Shown: piece after piece, positions 53,298 to 62,596 of the stretch | Numbering within the stretch: position 1 is the stretch's first letter | Layout: the number at the start of each line of letters is the position of its first letter | Source of the DNA: DASVCS01 sp036381495 | GTDB lineage: Bacteria > Gemmatimonadota > Gemmatimonadetes > Longimicrobiales > RSA9 | Assembly (NCBI GenBank): GCA_036381495.1 | Contig: DASVCS010000032.1 | Location: 1-64,000, forward strand | Direction of reading: 5' to 3' | DNA length: 64,000 nt | The notes under the pieces: generated by a model | Told to the model about the DNA's origin: nothing | Database searches by the model: none | What the model saw: the letters and a program-made list of their open reading frames with translations, nothing else | Position numbers and translations under genes: made by a program

Positions 53298-55306
53298 CTC
53301 GCCCCCCCGCCCGCGCGCACCCGGACCACGCTGCCCCGCGCCGCCGACCGACCCGCCGCCGGCGCCGTGGATCGAACCGTGCCGCTCCCCTCGACCCGCA
53401 CCTGGAACCCCTGACGGTGCAACCGCCGCACCGCATCCCTCAGCGCCAGACCCCGGACGTCCGGAACGGCGCGACGATCATCGGAGGCGCCGCCCGCAAA
53501 CGGCTCGACCGGCCTCGCATCCATGGCGAAGATGAACGGCCCCGCCACCGGCGCCGTCGCGCCGGTCTCGATGTGAGGCAACACCGCGCGTGCACGGCGC
53601 GCTCGCTCGTCCGGGCCCGCCGCCGCCGTCGATTCCGCCGCCGCCGCGACCACCGCGCGCCGATCCAGCGCCGTGCTCCGCGCCGCCAGCGCCGCGGCGA
53701 GCGTGGCGCGCGTCACCGGCGCCGCCGCGGTACCGCCGTAGTAGGTACCCTTCGGGTGATCGAGCTTCACCAGGAACGTGAGCTGCGGGTCCGCCGCCGG
53801 AAAGAATCCCGCGAACGACGCCGTGTACCAGCCCTCACCGTACCGGCCGGCATGGTAGCGCCGCGCCGTCCCCGTCTTGCCCGCAACCCGGAACACGCCG
53901 AGATCCGCCGCCTGTCCTGTCCCGGCTTCCACCACATCCACCAGCACCGCGCTGACCGCTCGCGCGACTTCCGCCGGAACCACACGCCGCACCGGTTGCG
54001 GCTCCGACCGGAACAGCGTCCGCCCCCCACGCGACCGCACCTCGCGCACCAGGTGCGGCTCCATCAGCACACCACCGTTCGCCAGCGCGCCGTACGCCAT
54101 CACCATCTGCAACGGCGTCACCCCGATCTCGTACCCGATCGCCAGGCTGCTCTGCGAATAGCCCGACCACTGGTCCGGTCGCCGCAACACCCCCGCCGCC
54201 TCCGACGGGTACGTGATCCCCGTCGGAGTGCCGAAGCCGAAGTCACGCAGATACGCGTACTGCTCCTCCGGCTCCAACCGATGCGCCACCTTCGCCATCG
54301 CGATGTTCGACGAGAGTCGCAGAGCATCCCGCAACGTCAACCAACCATAAGGATGGGAGTCCTCGATCGTGCGCCCACCGCGCACGTAACGGCCCTCCTC
54401 CGCAAAAATGCTGTCCGAGAGCTCCGCCCGCCCCTCCGCCAGCAGCGCGGAGACGAGGAACGGCTTCAGCGTCGAGCCCGGCTCGTACGGCTCCGTCACC
54501 GCACGCCACGAACGCACGGCCGACCCCCGCCGGCTCACCGCCGCCAGGATCTCCCCCGTCTGCGGGTCCGCCAACACCAGATCCCCGCCGGCCGCGTCCG
54601 TCTCTTCGATCGCGTGGCGCAGCGCACCCTCCGCGATCTCCTGGAGATGCACATCGAGCGTCAGGACCAGGTCCCGGCCCGCCACCGGATCGACCACCGT
54701 GACGCGCGACCCCGGAATCGACCGCCCCCGCGCATCCCGGCGCGCCACCGCCGCCCCCGGCCGCCCGCTCAGCAGCGAATCGAATTCCAGCTCGAGGCCG
54801 CCCAGCGCCTGACCATCCGCCGACACCCTGCCGATCAGCTCGAGCGCCACATCACCGTGCGGATACGACCGCTCGACCACCCGCTCGAGGTAGATCCCGG
54901 GCTCCCCCTCGAGTCGCGGCCGCACCGACGCATCGTGCCGCCCCGGAAGCACCACCCACCGGCGCGCCGGATCCGTCGCACGCGCCGCCGCCGCCGCCGA
55001 CAACCCCAACACCTCCCGCAGACGTTGCGCCACCGCCGCCCGGTCCCGCAGCTCCCGCGGCGCCACCGACACCCGCACCACCTCCCGGCTCACCGCCAGC
55101 GGAATCCCGTTCCGATCGTAGATCGTCCCCCGCGGCGCCGGTAGCACCATCTTCTCCTGGTGCTGGCCCAGCGCGCGCGCCGCCCAACGCCCACCCTCGA
55201 TGACCTGGAGCTGGAAGCCGCGGACCAGAACGACCAGCGAACCCACCACCAGTCCCATGAGCAACGCCCGCCGGCGCCACGCCTGCCCCCGCCCCGGACG
55301 CCTCAC
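53294..55306 (-). CDS. ftsI: Septal transpeptidase FtsI (PBP3) with a C-terminal PASTA domain
   Basis: GTG 55306 overlaps the ftsL stop and gives 670 residues. A single membrane anchor lies at ~14-30 (LLMGLVVGSLVVLVRGF), followed by the class B PBP dimerisation domain (RGTIYDRNGIPLAVS). The transpeptidase domain has catalytic Ser in STLK (~278-281), SSN (~332-334) and KTGT (~477-480). From about residue 600 there is one PASTA repeat (VPDVRGLALRDAVRRLHRQG). PASTA on FtsI is typical of Gram-positives and several other phyla, and points away from Proteobacteria. Confidence 0.96.
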   Translation of the reverse strand: MRRPGRGQAWRRRALLMGLVVGSLVVLVRGFQLQVIEGGRWAARALGQHQEKMVLPAPRGTIYDRNGIPLAVSREVVRVSVAPRELRDRAAVAQRLREVLGLSAAAAARATDPARRWVVLPGRHDASVRPRLEGEPGIYLERVVERSYPHGDVALELIGRVSADGQALGGLELEFDSLLSGRPGAAVARRDARGRSIPGSRVTVVDPVAGRDLVLTLDVHLQEIAEGALRHAIEETDAAGGDLVLADPQTGEILAAVSRRGSAVRSWRAVTEPYEPGSTLKPFLVSALLAEGRAELSDSIFAEEGRYVRGGRTIEDSHPYGWLTLRDALRLSSNIAMAKVAHRLEPEEQYAYLRDFGFGTPTGITYPSEAAGVLRRPDQWSGYSQSSLAIGYEIGVTPLQMVMAYGALANGGVLMEPHLVREVRSRGGRTLFRSEPQPVRRVVPAEVARAVSAVLVDVVEAGTGQAADLGVFRVAGKTGTARRYHAGRYGEGWYTASFAGFFPAADPQLTFLVKLDHPKGTYYGGTAAAPVTRATLAAALAARSTALDRRAVVAAAAESTAAAGPDERARRARAVLPHIETGATAPVAGPFIFAMDARPVEPFAGGASDDRRAVPDVRGLALRDAVRRLHRQGFQVRVEGSGTVRSTAPAAGRSAARGSVVRVRAGGGAS

Positions 55307-55611
55307 CGCCCCGTCCCCCTCGCTACACCGTGCCCGAGCGGAAGGATCACCATCTCCGATCCCGACGGGACATGCATCCCCAGCCGCTCGCCCGCCACCG
55401 CCACCACCCGGCCCCGGCTCTCCAACCGCCGGATCCGGTCCACCAACTCCGACCGCTCCGCCTCGAGAATCGCACGCGCATCCCGGACTTCCTCGAGCGC
55501 CCTCAGCTTCTCCAGCGCACGGCTCTGCCGCCACACCACCAGACTCAACGAGCCCAACAGCGCGGCCAGCGCCAACGCCATCCGGATCACCCCCGGCTGG
55601 CCCCGCTTCAC
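55303..55611 (-). CDS. ftsL: Cell division protein FtsL
   Basis: GTG 55611, overlapping the rsmH TGA and with GGAGG eight bases upstream, gives 102 residues; a GTG at 55626 is an alternative. There is a short cytoplasmic start, one helix (MALALAALLGSLSLVVW) and a heptad-patterned coiled coil (LEKLRALEEVRDARAILEAE). FtsL joins FtsQ and FtsB in activating FtsWI. Sequence conservation is low in the family, so position and topology carry the call. Confidence 0.85.
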   Translation of the reverse strand: MKRGQPGVIRMALALAALLGSLSLVVWRQSRALEKLRALEEVRDARAILEAERSELVDRIRRLESRGRVVAVAGERLGMHVPSGSEMVILPLGHGVARGTGR

Positions 55612-56534
55612 GCCGCCTTCCTCCACGCACGCAGCCGCACGCTCCGCGCGCGCGGATTCGCTCGCACCTCCGCCTCCGATGCCTGCACCGGCCGCCGCGT
55701 CAACACCTCACCGAGCGGCACCCCGCGACACCGACACACCGGCAACTCCGGCGGACAGATGCACCCGCGGCTCCACTCCCGGAACGCCACCTTCACGCGC
55801 CGATCCTCCAGCGAATGGTACGACAGCACCACCATCACCCCACCGCCACCCAACCGCTCCCGCAACAGCGGCAACGCACGATCCAGTGCGCCCAATTCGT
55901 CGTTCACAGCGATCCGCAACGACTGGAAGATCCGCGCACGGTCCTGCATGCGCAGCCGAGGCCCGAACACCTCCTCCAGTACCGCCAGCAGATCGTCGCT
56001 CCACTCGAACGGCGCCACGCGACGCCGCGCCACCACCGCCGCCGCCAGGCGCCGCGACCTGCGCTCCTCGCCGTACCGGTAGAACAGATCCGCCAACTCC
56101 GACTCCGACAGCTCGTTCAACAGATCCGCCGCCGTCGCGCCACCCCCCGCCGCACCCGCCATCCGCATGTCCAGCCGCGTCCCCGGCCGGAACGAAAACC
56201 CACGCGCCGCCTCATCCACCTGCCGCCACGAAAGCCCCAGATCCAGCAGCACCCCCGCCAGCGGACCCTCGACCACCGCCGCAGCATCCGCAAAATTCGC
56301 GTGCAACAGCTCCACCCGCTCACCGAACCGCGCCAGCCGTCTCGCCGCCACTTCCAGCGCCTCCGCGTCCTGATCCACTCCGATCACCCGCGCCCCACTC
56401 CCCGCCTCCAGGATCGCCTCGCTATGACCCCCGTCTCCTACCGTCCCATCGAAATACACCCCGCCCCGCTCTGGACGCAGCCACTCCAGTACCTCACGCA
56501 CCAGCACGGGGACATGGCGAACATCACCCGTCAC
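55608..56534 (-). CDS. rsmH: 16S rRNA m4C1402 methyltransferase RsmH (MraW)
   Basis: RsmH methylates N4 of C1402 in 16S rRNA. GTG 56534, four bases after the mraZ stop, gives 308 residues. The start is fixed by HVPVLVREVLEWL, the usual N-terminus. The SAM site includes YFDGTVGDGGHSEAIL and VIGVDQDAEALEVA, followed by LLDLGLSWRQVDEAARGFSF. The inserted helical domain has RIFQSLRIAVNDEL, and the end has SYHSLEDRRVKVAFREW. Confidence 0.96.
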   Translation of the reverse strand: MTGDVRHVPVLVREVLEWLRPERGGVYFDGTVGDGGHSEAILEAGSGARVIGVDQDAEALEVAARRLARFGERVELLHANFADAAAVVEGPLAGVLLDLGLSWRQVDEAARGFSFRPGTRLDMRMAGAAGGGATAADLLNELSESELADLFYRYGEERRSRRLAAAVVARRRVAPFEWSDDLLAVLEEVFGPRLRMQDRARIFQSLRIAVNDELGALDRALPLLRERLGGGGVMVVLSYHSLEDRRVKVAFREWSRGCICPPELPVCRCRGVPLGEVLTRRPVQASEAEVRANPRARSVRLRAWRKAA

Positions 56535-56538
56535 GTCG

Positions 56539-56967
56539 CTATCGGAATATCTGGGGGGCAAACCGCTCGAACTCCCCCGCCTCCGCCCGCACCGCCGCCT
56601 CGAATCGCTCCGGATTCCAGATCTCGATCCGGTCGATCGCTCCCACCAACAACGCCTGCCCATCCAGCTCGGCCGCCTCCTTCAACCGCGCTGGAACCAG
56701 GATCCGCCCCTGGCTGTCCGGCACCACCTCCACCGCATTCGCCATCACCGACAGCACGTACACCCGCGCCTCCGGCCGATGCCGCACCAGATCCTTCAAC
56801 CGCTCCTCGACACCCGCCCACTCCGCCTCCGGGTACAACGCCAGCGCCGGCGGGTGCGCCTGCAACAGCACGAACCGCTGGTCGGGCGCCGTCCGACGAA
56901 ATGCCGCCGGCAGACTCACCCGCCCCTTCTCATCCAGTTGGTAGGTGTAACTCCCCAGAAATGTCAT
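56539..56967 (-). CDS. mraZ: Transcriptional regulator MraZ
   Basis: MraZ is the AbrB-like repressor of the dcw operon. ATG 56967 gives 142 residues, the standard length; the family start is FLGSYTYQLDEKGRVSLPAAFR. Two AbrB-like halves are visible, the second with VPDSQGRILVPARLKEAAEL and ALLVGAIDRIEIWNPERF. It is the first gene of the minus-strand operon, and four MraZ-type boxes lie upstream at 57011-57050. Confidence 0.95.
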   Translation of the reverse strand: MTFLGSYTYQLDEKGRVSLPAAFRRTAPDQRFVLLQAHPPALALYPEAEWAGVEERLKDLVRHRPEARVYVLSVMANAVEVVPDSQGRILVPARLKEAAELDGQALLVGAIDRIEIWNPERFEAAVRAEAGEFERFAPQIFR

Positions 56968-57010
56968 TCCCCCGCCTCGGGGTCGGCCCCCTGCACCGGG
57001 TAATGGCCGT

Positions 57011-57050
57011 TGGATCCACTGTTCCCCACTGGTCCCCACTGCGCCCCACT
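57011..57050 (-). promoter_or_regulatory. MraZ operator: four direct repeats at 10-bp spacing
   Basis: On the minus strand AGTGGGG occurs at 57050, 57040 and 57030, and a weaker AGTGGAT at 57020, each exactly 10 bases apart. Known MraZ sites are TGGGN repeats with about 10-bp spacing. The boxes sit just downstream of the proposed -10, so binding would block initiation or escape. Confidence 0.85.
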
Positions 57051-57059
57051 TCGGCCCTC

Positions 57060-57089
57060 AAGCTACGTTCCGCGTCCCACCCGAGTCAA
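57060..57089 (-). promoter_or_regulatory. Sigma-70-type promoter of the dcw operon
   Basis: On the minus strand TTGACT (57089-57084) and TAGCTT (57065-57060) are separated by 18 bases. The -35 is near consensus and the -10 moderate. The MraZ boxes follow immediately. The region also lies upstream of the divergent lipid kinase. Confidence 0.6.
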
Positions 57090-57175
57090 GGACTTTCTCC
57101 AAATTGCGGCCGGTCACAGATTTGCATTCGTCGTCCCCCGCGCTGGCGCGGCCGGTGGCATGGGATGAGGCGTTC

Positions 57176-58063
57176 GTGGGCTCCAGGATTACGATCATCA
57201 TGCACCCGCGGCGGGAGCCGACCCGGGTGGATGCGCTGCGGGAGATCGTGGCCCGTTTGCGTGCGCAAGGACACCGGGTCGCGGTGCGGCTGACCTTCGA
57301 GGCGGGAGACGCGGCGCACTTCGCGCGCGAGGCCGTCCGCGCGGGGTCCGACCTGGTGGTGGCGGCGGGTGGGGATGGCACGCTGAACGAGGTGGTCAAC
57401 GGCGTGGCGCGGATGCGGCGGCAGCCCCGGATCGGGATCGTGCCGATCGGCACCGCGAACGACTTCGCCGCGGGGCTCGGGCTCCCGACCGACATGGACG
57501 AGGCGTTTGCCGTGGCGCTCCGCGGGCGGCCGATCGCGGTGGACGTCGGGTGCGTCAACGGGCGGTACTTCGTGAACGTGTCGACGGGCGGGTTCGGGGC
57601 GGAGGCCACGGAGGCGACATCGCCGGAGACGAAGCGGTTCCTCGGCCCATTCGCGTATCTGGTGACCGGCGTCCGCGAGTTCGTCGAGCTGCACACGGTG
57701 TCGGCGCGCTTCGTGGCGGACGGCCGGGTGTTCTACGCCGGAGAGTTCCTGCTCTTCGCGGTGGGGAACGGGCGGCGGACGGGCGGGGGTAGCGTGCTCA
57801 CGCCGCGGGCGCGGCTGGACGATGGACGCCTCGACCTCCTGGTGATCCCGGCGATGCCCCGGCTCGAGTTCCTCGCGCTGCTCCCGGAGGTCCGCGCGGG
57901 GACGCACATCGACCACCCTGGCGTCCTCTACACGCAGACGACCTCGATCACCGTACGCGCCGCGCGCCCGCTCTCCGTGAACGCCGACGGCGAGCCGCTC
58001 CATGCGCGACGACTGCGCTACTCGCTACTCCCCCGGCCCATCACGGTGATGGCGCCGCGGTGA
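57176..58063 (+). CDS. Diacylglycerol/lipid kinase-like protein (YegS/DagK family)
   Basis: The product has 295 residues from GTG 57176, which has GATGAGG upstream; in-frame TTG 57104 and GTG 57155 are alternatives. The family phosphorylates lipids such as diacylglycerol or undecaprenol. The nucleotide-binding signature VVAAGGDGTLNEVVNG is complete, followed by IVPIGTANDFAAGLGLP and VSTGGFGAEAT. The C-terminal beta sandwich contains RLDDGRLDLLVIP and NADGEPLHARRLRY. It is divergent from mraZ, and a role in recycling lipid carriers for wall synthesis would fit but is inferred. Confidence 0.88.
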   Translation: MGSRITIIMHPRREPTRVDALREIVARLRAQGHRVAVRLTFEAGDAAHFAREAVRAGSDLVVAAGGDGTLNEVVNGVARMRRQPRIGIVPIGTANDFAAGLGLPTDMDEAFAVALRGRPIAVDVGCVNGRYFVNVSTGGFGAEATEATSPETKRFLGPFAYLVTGVREFVELHTVSARFVADGRVFYAGEFLLFAVGNGRRTGGGSVLTPRARLDDGRLDLLVIPAMPRLEFLALLPEVRAGTHIDHPGVLYTQTTSITVRAARPLSVNADGEPLHARRLRYSLLPRPITVMAPR

Positions 58064-58115
58064 GCGCCTCGAGCCGCACGCGCGCCGCCCGTGCCCGCTC
58101 CGGATGGTTCCGGAT

Positions 58116-58157
58116 GTCCGAGGGGCCGGGGCGATCCATCGCCCCGGCCCCTCGGAC
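58116..58157. terminator. Bidirectional terminator-like hairpin
   Basis: A perfect 19-bp inverted repeat (arms 58116-58134 and 58139-58157, loop TCCA) lies between the convergent lipid kinase and TPR genes. The stem is almost all GC. Only weak A/T runs follow (AAAAG on the + strand side). Confidence 0.8.
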
Positions 58158-58181
58158 CCTGCTGAAAAGCTGCGGCGGGGT

Positions 58182-59927
58182 TCAGTCGCCGCGCGCGATC
58201 AGCGCCTTCTGGAACTCGATGTACTGGTTCACGTTATCGATGAGTTTCTGGAAGTTCGCGCCCTGCGCCTGCTCGCCGTACGCCCGGCCCTGCTCCAGTT
58301 GCTCGAGCGCCCGCTGGAAGATCGGGAGCGCCTTCTTCGCCGATGCGGCCGTGGCCGGTTCCTGGACCCGCCGCGCCCGATCGAGCAGCACGTAGCCGAT
58401 GAAGAAATGAGCCATCGACTGGGTGTTCGCATCGGTCGCGAGCTCGAGCGTCGCCTCGAAGTACGGCAGCGCCTCGTCGTAGAGCTTTTGCTCGAACTTC
58501 TGGTTGAAGCCCACTCCGAGAATCGCCAACGCGGCGGCATTCGAACTGATTTCACCTCGCTCCACCGCCTGGCGGAACGCCTCGACCGCGCGGGTCAGAT
58601 CTCCGCTCTGCACGAGCCACTGACCCTTGAGCGCCATGACGCTCTCGGCATCCGGATCGCGTGCCAGGAGCGAGTCCAGCGCCGCGAGTGCCTCTTCGAC
58701 ACGCCCCGCATCCTTGAGTGCCGACGCGTAGGTGCTCCACAAGCTCACGTCGTTCGGGTACACGGTCAACGCCCGCGCCCCGAACTGGATCGCCTCATCG
58801 GTGCGCTTGAGCGCCGTCAGCGCGTTCATCTTCTGAGCGAACACCTCGAGCTCTGCGCTGTCGCCCCTCGCCGCGACGACCTTGTCGAAGTAGCCGACCG
58901 CCTTCTCGTACAGCGCCGCTGCCTCCGGTGCGAGCGCCTGTGCTCCGCTGTCCTGACCCGCCGTCGGGTGCGCCCGCTCCGCGGCGGCGCTGACCGCGTA
59001 GAAGCCGGCGAATTTGAGCAGGGTCAGGTTCGTCGAATCGGTCCGCAACCCCTCCTCGGCGATCTGGAGCGCACCCTCCGCATCACCGGCCTTCGCCGCT
59101 TCCGTCGCGATCGTGAGCCGGACCTGCACGTTGCCCGGGTTCAGCTCGAGGTAGCGACGGTAGTACGTGCGGGACTCGTCGTTGCGCTCCAGCTTGGCCG
59201 TGATGAAGCCCGCCGCGTTGAGCGCCTCCGTGTTCGCCGGATTCTGCTCGAGCACCTTCTCCATCGGCGCGAGCGCCTCATCGAAGCGGCCCATCTGCAT
59301 GAGCGCGTAGCCCTTGCCGTAGAGTGCGGCGGGGAACTCGGGATCGATCTGGAGCGCCCGCTCGCATCGCTCGAGCGCCGTGTCCCACATCTCGTTCGCC
59401 AGGTCCTGGGTGCAGTACGCGACCGTGCTGATCAGGTTCACGTAATCCTTGAAGGACGTGAAGATCTGCTGCGCCGCCTGCTTGGGCTCGGTGGCCGTGA
59501 CCGTCGGCGCGGTGAACGTGACCTGGTCCTCGGCGCTGATGAACTCCGCCTTGACCTCCATTCCCGCGGTCGTCTCGGAGTAAGTCCCGCACATCACCAG
59601 TTGGTACCCCTCACGCGCGGCGAGCTGTCGCGCCTGGATGCACGTCAACTCGTCTTCGTCGAGGTGGTACTTGTCGAGCGCATCGTCGAAGTCATCGTCG
59701 TCGACCGGCACGTGCGTCGGGAGCTGATTGATGAGCTTCCGCAGCTCCTTCGCGACGTCTTCGCCGAAGTCCTCGTCGATGTCACCCTGGCGTTCCAGCC
59801 GAGGCACCAGCACCTGGAATCGCTCCTGTTGCGCCTGGGCGGGCGCCGAGAACAGCAGCGCACCGACGGCCGCGAGTCCCAAGGTGAGGGCAACGTTCCG
59901 TCGCCGATTCGTGGGCGTGTACACCAT
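58182..59927 (-). CDS. Exported tetratricopeptide-repeat protein
   Basis: The start ATG 59927 has GGAG upstream and gives 581 residues. A signal peptide (residues ~10-32, ending SAPAQAQ) is followed by a ~130-residue N-terminal domain with one cysteine pair region (LTCIQARQ and VMCGTYSE). That domain resembles the curli-assembly/FlgT-type nucleotide-like fold only loosely. At least ten TPR-like helix pairs then follow, for example FPAALYGKGYALMQMGRFDE and SLWSTYASALKDAGRVEEAL. It probably acts as a periplasmic scaffold. Function unknown. Confidence 0.8.
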   Translation of the reverse strand: MVYTPTNRRRNVALTLGLAAVGALLFSAPAQAQQERFQVLVPRLERQGDIDEDFGEDVAKELRKLINQLPTHVPVDDDDFDDALDKYHLDEDELTCIQARQLAAREGYQLVMCGTYSETTAGMEVKAEFISAEDQVTFTAPTVTATEPKQAAQQIFTSFKDYVNLISTVAYCTQDLANEMWDTALERCERALQIDPEFPAALYGKGYALMQMGRFDEALAPMEKVLEQNPANTEALNAAGFITAKLERNDESRTYYRRYLELNPGNVQVRLTIATEAAKAGDAEGALQIAEEGLRTDSTNLTLLKFAGFYAVSAAAERAHPTAGQDSGAQALAPEAAALYEKAVGYFDKVVAARGDSAELEVFAQKMNALTALKRTDEAIQFGARALTVYPNDVSLWSTYASALKDAGRVEEALAALDSLLARDPDAESVMALKGQWLVQSGDLTRAVEAFRQAVERGEISSNAAALAILGVGFNQKFEQKLYDEALPYFEATLELATDANTQSMAHFFIGYVLLDRARRVQEPATAASAKKALPIFQRALEQLEQGRAYGEQAQGANFQKLIDNVNQYIEFQKALIARGD

Positions 59928-60096
59928 CTCCGGGATCTCCGAGTTGGGGGATGTACATCTGATGGCGGCCAAGAGCGCCGCTCCGTGTGTACTATGCCGC
60001 GCGTGCAAAAAAAGTTCGACCCGGCGCACACGTGGCTCGAGGCGCTGGCGCTACCTCCGCGTACGGTCGGGAACGCAGTCCTGTCTGAAACGCCCC

Positions 60097-60125
60097 ATAA
60101 TATGCAACGGCGGAGGCCATCGCAA
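60097..60125 (-). promoter_or_regulatory. Sigma-70-type promoter upstream of the TPR gene
   Basis: On the minus strand TTGCGA (60125-60120), 17 bases, TATTAT (60102-60097). The -10 is strong for this GC content. The leader to ATG 59927 would be about 160 bases; it contains a run of seven T (minus strand, near 60010), which could end a short RNA or be regulatory. Confidence 0.55.
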
Positions 60126-60184
60126 GACGTGCGCCGATCGAGATGGAGGCCGCCGGTCGCGGCGGCATCCTCGCCGATGCGGAT

Positions 60185-62377
60185 TCAGTCCTCGTCGGCA
60201 TCCGGTGCTCCCAGCATCTGCCGCATGCGATCGAAGAAGTTCTCGCGGAGATCGGCGGACTCCTCCGGCGAGAGCAGGGTCTCCGCGGTCTTGACGTTGA
60301 GGAGCTCGGCCGGGATCTCCTCGAGGAAACGGGACGGCAGCGATGGCACGAGCTCGCCTCCCTTCCGGCGCGCGCGGCACAGCGACAACGTCAGGCGACG
60401 CCTGGCCCGCGTGATCCCGACGTAGAACAGCCGCCGCTCCTCGGCGAGCGGATCGCCGCGCGGGGTCTCGGCCTCGGCATCGGCCAGCGAGCGCGCGTGG
60501 GGCAGGATCCCCTCTTCCAGGCCGACGATGAACACGTCGGAGAACTCGAGCCCCTTGGCCGAGTGCAGCGTCATGAGCGCGACGGTCGCATCGTCCTCGC
60601 GGTCGTGGCCATCGCGATCGTCGCCGTCCGCGAGCGCAATGCGTGCGAGCGCGTCGGCGAGCGACGGCGGGAATCCGGCGGCACCTTCGCGCTCCGCCTC
60701 CTCCGTCGCGGCCGCCCAGACGCGGCGTTCGTAGCGTGCGATCGAGCCGACCAGGTCGCGCAGGTTGTCGACGCGCGCATCGGCGGAGCGCGCATTGCGG
60801 GGATCGGCGCGGATCGCCGCTTCGAGGCCCAGTCGATCGAAGAAGTCGTGCGCCCAGCGTGCGATCGGCGGCATCTCGGCCGCGGGCGGCGTCCGCCGCG
60901 CCTCGGCTTCGGCCGCCTCCAGCGTTCGCCGGGCGTCACGCAGCACGGCGAGGAACGTCCCGATCGCGTGGGCCGCCGCGCCGCCCACGTCGTCTTCGCC
61001 GGCCGAGCGTAGTGCCTCCGCGAAGGATACGTTGCGCGCCTGCGCCTGCTCGGCAAGCTTCAACACCGTCGCGCGCCCGATGCCTCGCGCCGGATAGTTG
61101 ATGATGCGCCGCAGCGCGATCTCGTCGTCCGGGTGGACCACCGCGCGCAGGTAGGCGATGGCGTCGGCCACCTCCTTGCGCTCGAAGAACGAGGTCCCGC
61201 CGATCACCCGGTAGGGCACGTTCTTCGCCCGCAGCGCCTCTTCGAGCGGACGCGCCTGCGTGTTCACACGGTAGAGCACCGCGAAGTCGCCCCACTTCAG
61301 CTTCTGCGTGAAGGCACGGACGCTGATCTCCGCCGCGATCGTCTCCGCCTCCGCCTCCTCATCCGCGTGCTCGTACGAGTCGATCGGCGCGCCGATCCCG
61401 TTGGCCGTCCGGAGCCGCTTCGGATGGCGCCGCGGGTTGCCCGCGATCACTGCATTGGCCGCCTCCAGGATCCGCCGCGTCGAGCGGTAGTTCTGCTCGA
61501 GCGTGATCACGCGCGCGCCCGGGAAGTGCCGCTCGAATTCGAGGATATTGCCCACGTCGGCACCGCGGAACGCGTAGATCGCCTGGTCGTCATCGCCCAC
61601 CACGCACAGGTTGCGGCGGGATCCGGCCAGGAGCCGTGCCAGCTCGAACTGCACCGCGTTGGTGTCCTGGTACTCGTCGATCATGAGGTAATGCCAGCGG
61701 CGCCAGAGGTCGCGGCGTGCCTCTTCGTCCGCCTCCAGCAGGCGCACGGGCAGGAGCAGCAGGTCGTCGAAGTCCACGGCGCCGGACGCGCGCAGGATTT
61801 CTTCGTAGCGCGCGTAGGCGCCGGCGGCGAGGATTTCGTAGTCATCGGAGCGGTTGCCGCGCATCGGCGCTTCGCGCACCTCGCGCGCCGCCACCTCGGG
61901 CGAGATGCGCCGGCCTTTCCAATCGGAGATCCGGCGGAGCACCCGCTTCAGGTCGAAGCGATCGTCATCGATCGAGATCTCGGCGCACGCGGTCTTGAGC
62001 GCCGCGAGCTGGTCCGGCGCGGCGTAGATGGCGAAGCGCTGGGGCAATCCCAGGCGCGACGCGTGTGCGCGCAGGATCCGCACGCCGAGCGAGTGGAACG
62101 TGCTGATCACCACTGCGCGCGCCTCGCGCCCGGCGTACGACTGCACGCGCTGCCGCATCTCTTCCGCCGCGCGGTTCGTGAACGTCACCACCACGATCCG
62201 CGCCGGGTCCACCTTATGCCCCCGGATCAGGTGCACGATGCGGTGCACCAGCGTCTTCGTCTTCCCCGAGCCGGCGCCCGCGAGTACCAGCAGCGGGCCT
62301 TCCGTGTGCAGCACGGCTGCGCGCTGCTCGGGGTTCAGGTCGGACAGGTAACGGGTCGATGTGGCCGTCGGAGGCAT
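60185..62377 (-). CDS. UvrD/PcrA/Rep-type superfamily 1 DNA helicase
   Basis: The 730 residues include all SF1A motifs. Q motif LNPEQRAAVLHTEGPLLVLA and Walker A AGAGSGKTKTL are followed by Ia VVTFTNRAAEEM and Walker B MIDEYQDTN. Motif III is VVGDDDQAIYAFRGA, IV is ITLEQNYRSTRRIL, V is MTLHSAKGLEFSDVF and VI is RRLFYVGITRARRRL. PcrA/UvrD enzymes unwind DNA in repair and replication restart. There is no long C-terminal extension for a clear UvrD-versus-PcrA split. It is monocistronic, upstream of the TPR gene. Confidence 0.95.
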   Translation of the reverse strand: MPPTATSTRYLSDLNPEQRAAVLHTEGPLLVLAGAGSGKTKTLVHRIVHLIRGHKVDPARIVVVTFTNRAAEEMRQRVQSYAGREARAVVISTFHSLGVRILRAHASRLGLPQRFAIYAAPDQLAALKTACAEISIDDDRFDLKRVLRRISDWKGRRISPEVAAREVREAPMRGNRSDDYEILAAGAYARYEEILRASGAVDFDDLLLLPVRLLEADEEARRDLWRRWHYLMIDEYQDTNAVQFELARLLAGSRRNLCVVGDDDQAIYAFRGADVGNILEFERHFPGARVITLEQNYRSTRRILEAANAVIAGNPRRHPKRLRTANGIGAPIDSYEHADEEAEAETIAAEISVRAFTQKLKWGDFAVLYRVNTQARPLEEALRAKNVPYRVIGGTSFFERKEVADAIAYLRAVVHPDDEIALRRIINYPARGIGRATVLKLAEQAQARNVSFAEALRSAGEDDVGGAAAHAIGTFLAVLRDARRTLEAAEAEARRTPPAAEMPPIARWAHDFFDRLGLEAAIRADPRNARSADARVDNLRDLVGSIARYERRVWAAATEEAEREGAAGFPPSLADALARIALADGDDRDGHDREDDATVALMTLHSAKGLEFSDVFIVGLEEGILPHARSLADAEAETPRGDPLAEERRLFYVGITRARRRLTLSLCRARRKGGELVPSLPSRFLEEIPAELLNVKTAETLLSPEESADLRENFFDRMRQMLGAPDADED

Positions 62378-62596
62378 ACGCTCGGATGCTGCCGGTCGCG
62401 GTCGAAAAAGGCGGGAATATGGGGCGCCCGCGTCGATCGTTCAACCCGCCTCGCGGATGTCGCGCGCGTGCCGACGCCTCGATCGCCCCGTTGTCGACTG
62501 CACGGGAGTGCCCGTTCGATGTCGTCGGCCGCGGCGCGCGCCGGGTGTGCATCTTGCGATGCCCTCCAGCGGAGTCCGCAACCCGCCGGAGGACGC

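Noticed and set aside
61133..62596. Upstream extension of the 143-residue hypothetical gene to 631 codons
   Set aside because: The extension is antisense to the UvrD-type helicase and looks like shadow coding. The strong ribosome site before ATG 62597 marks the likely start.
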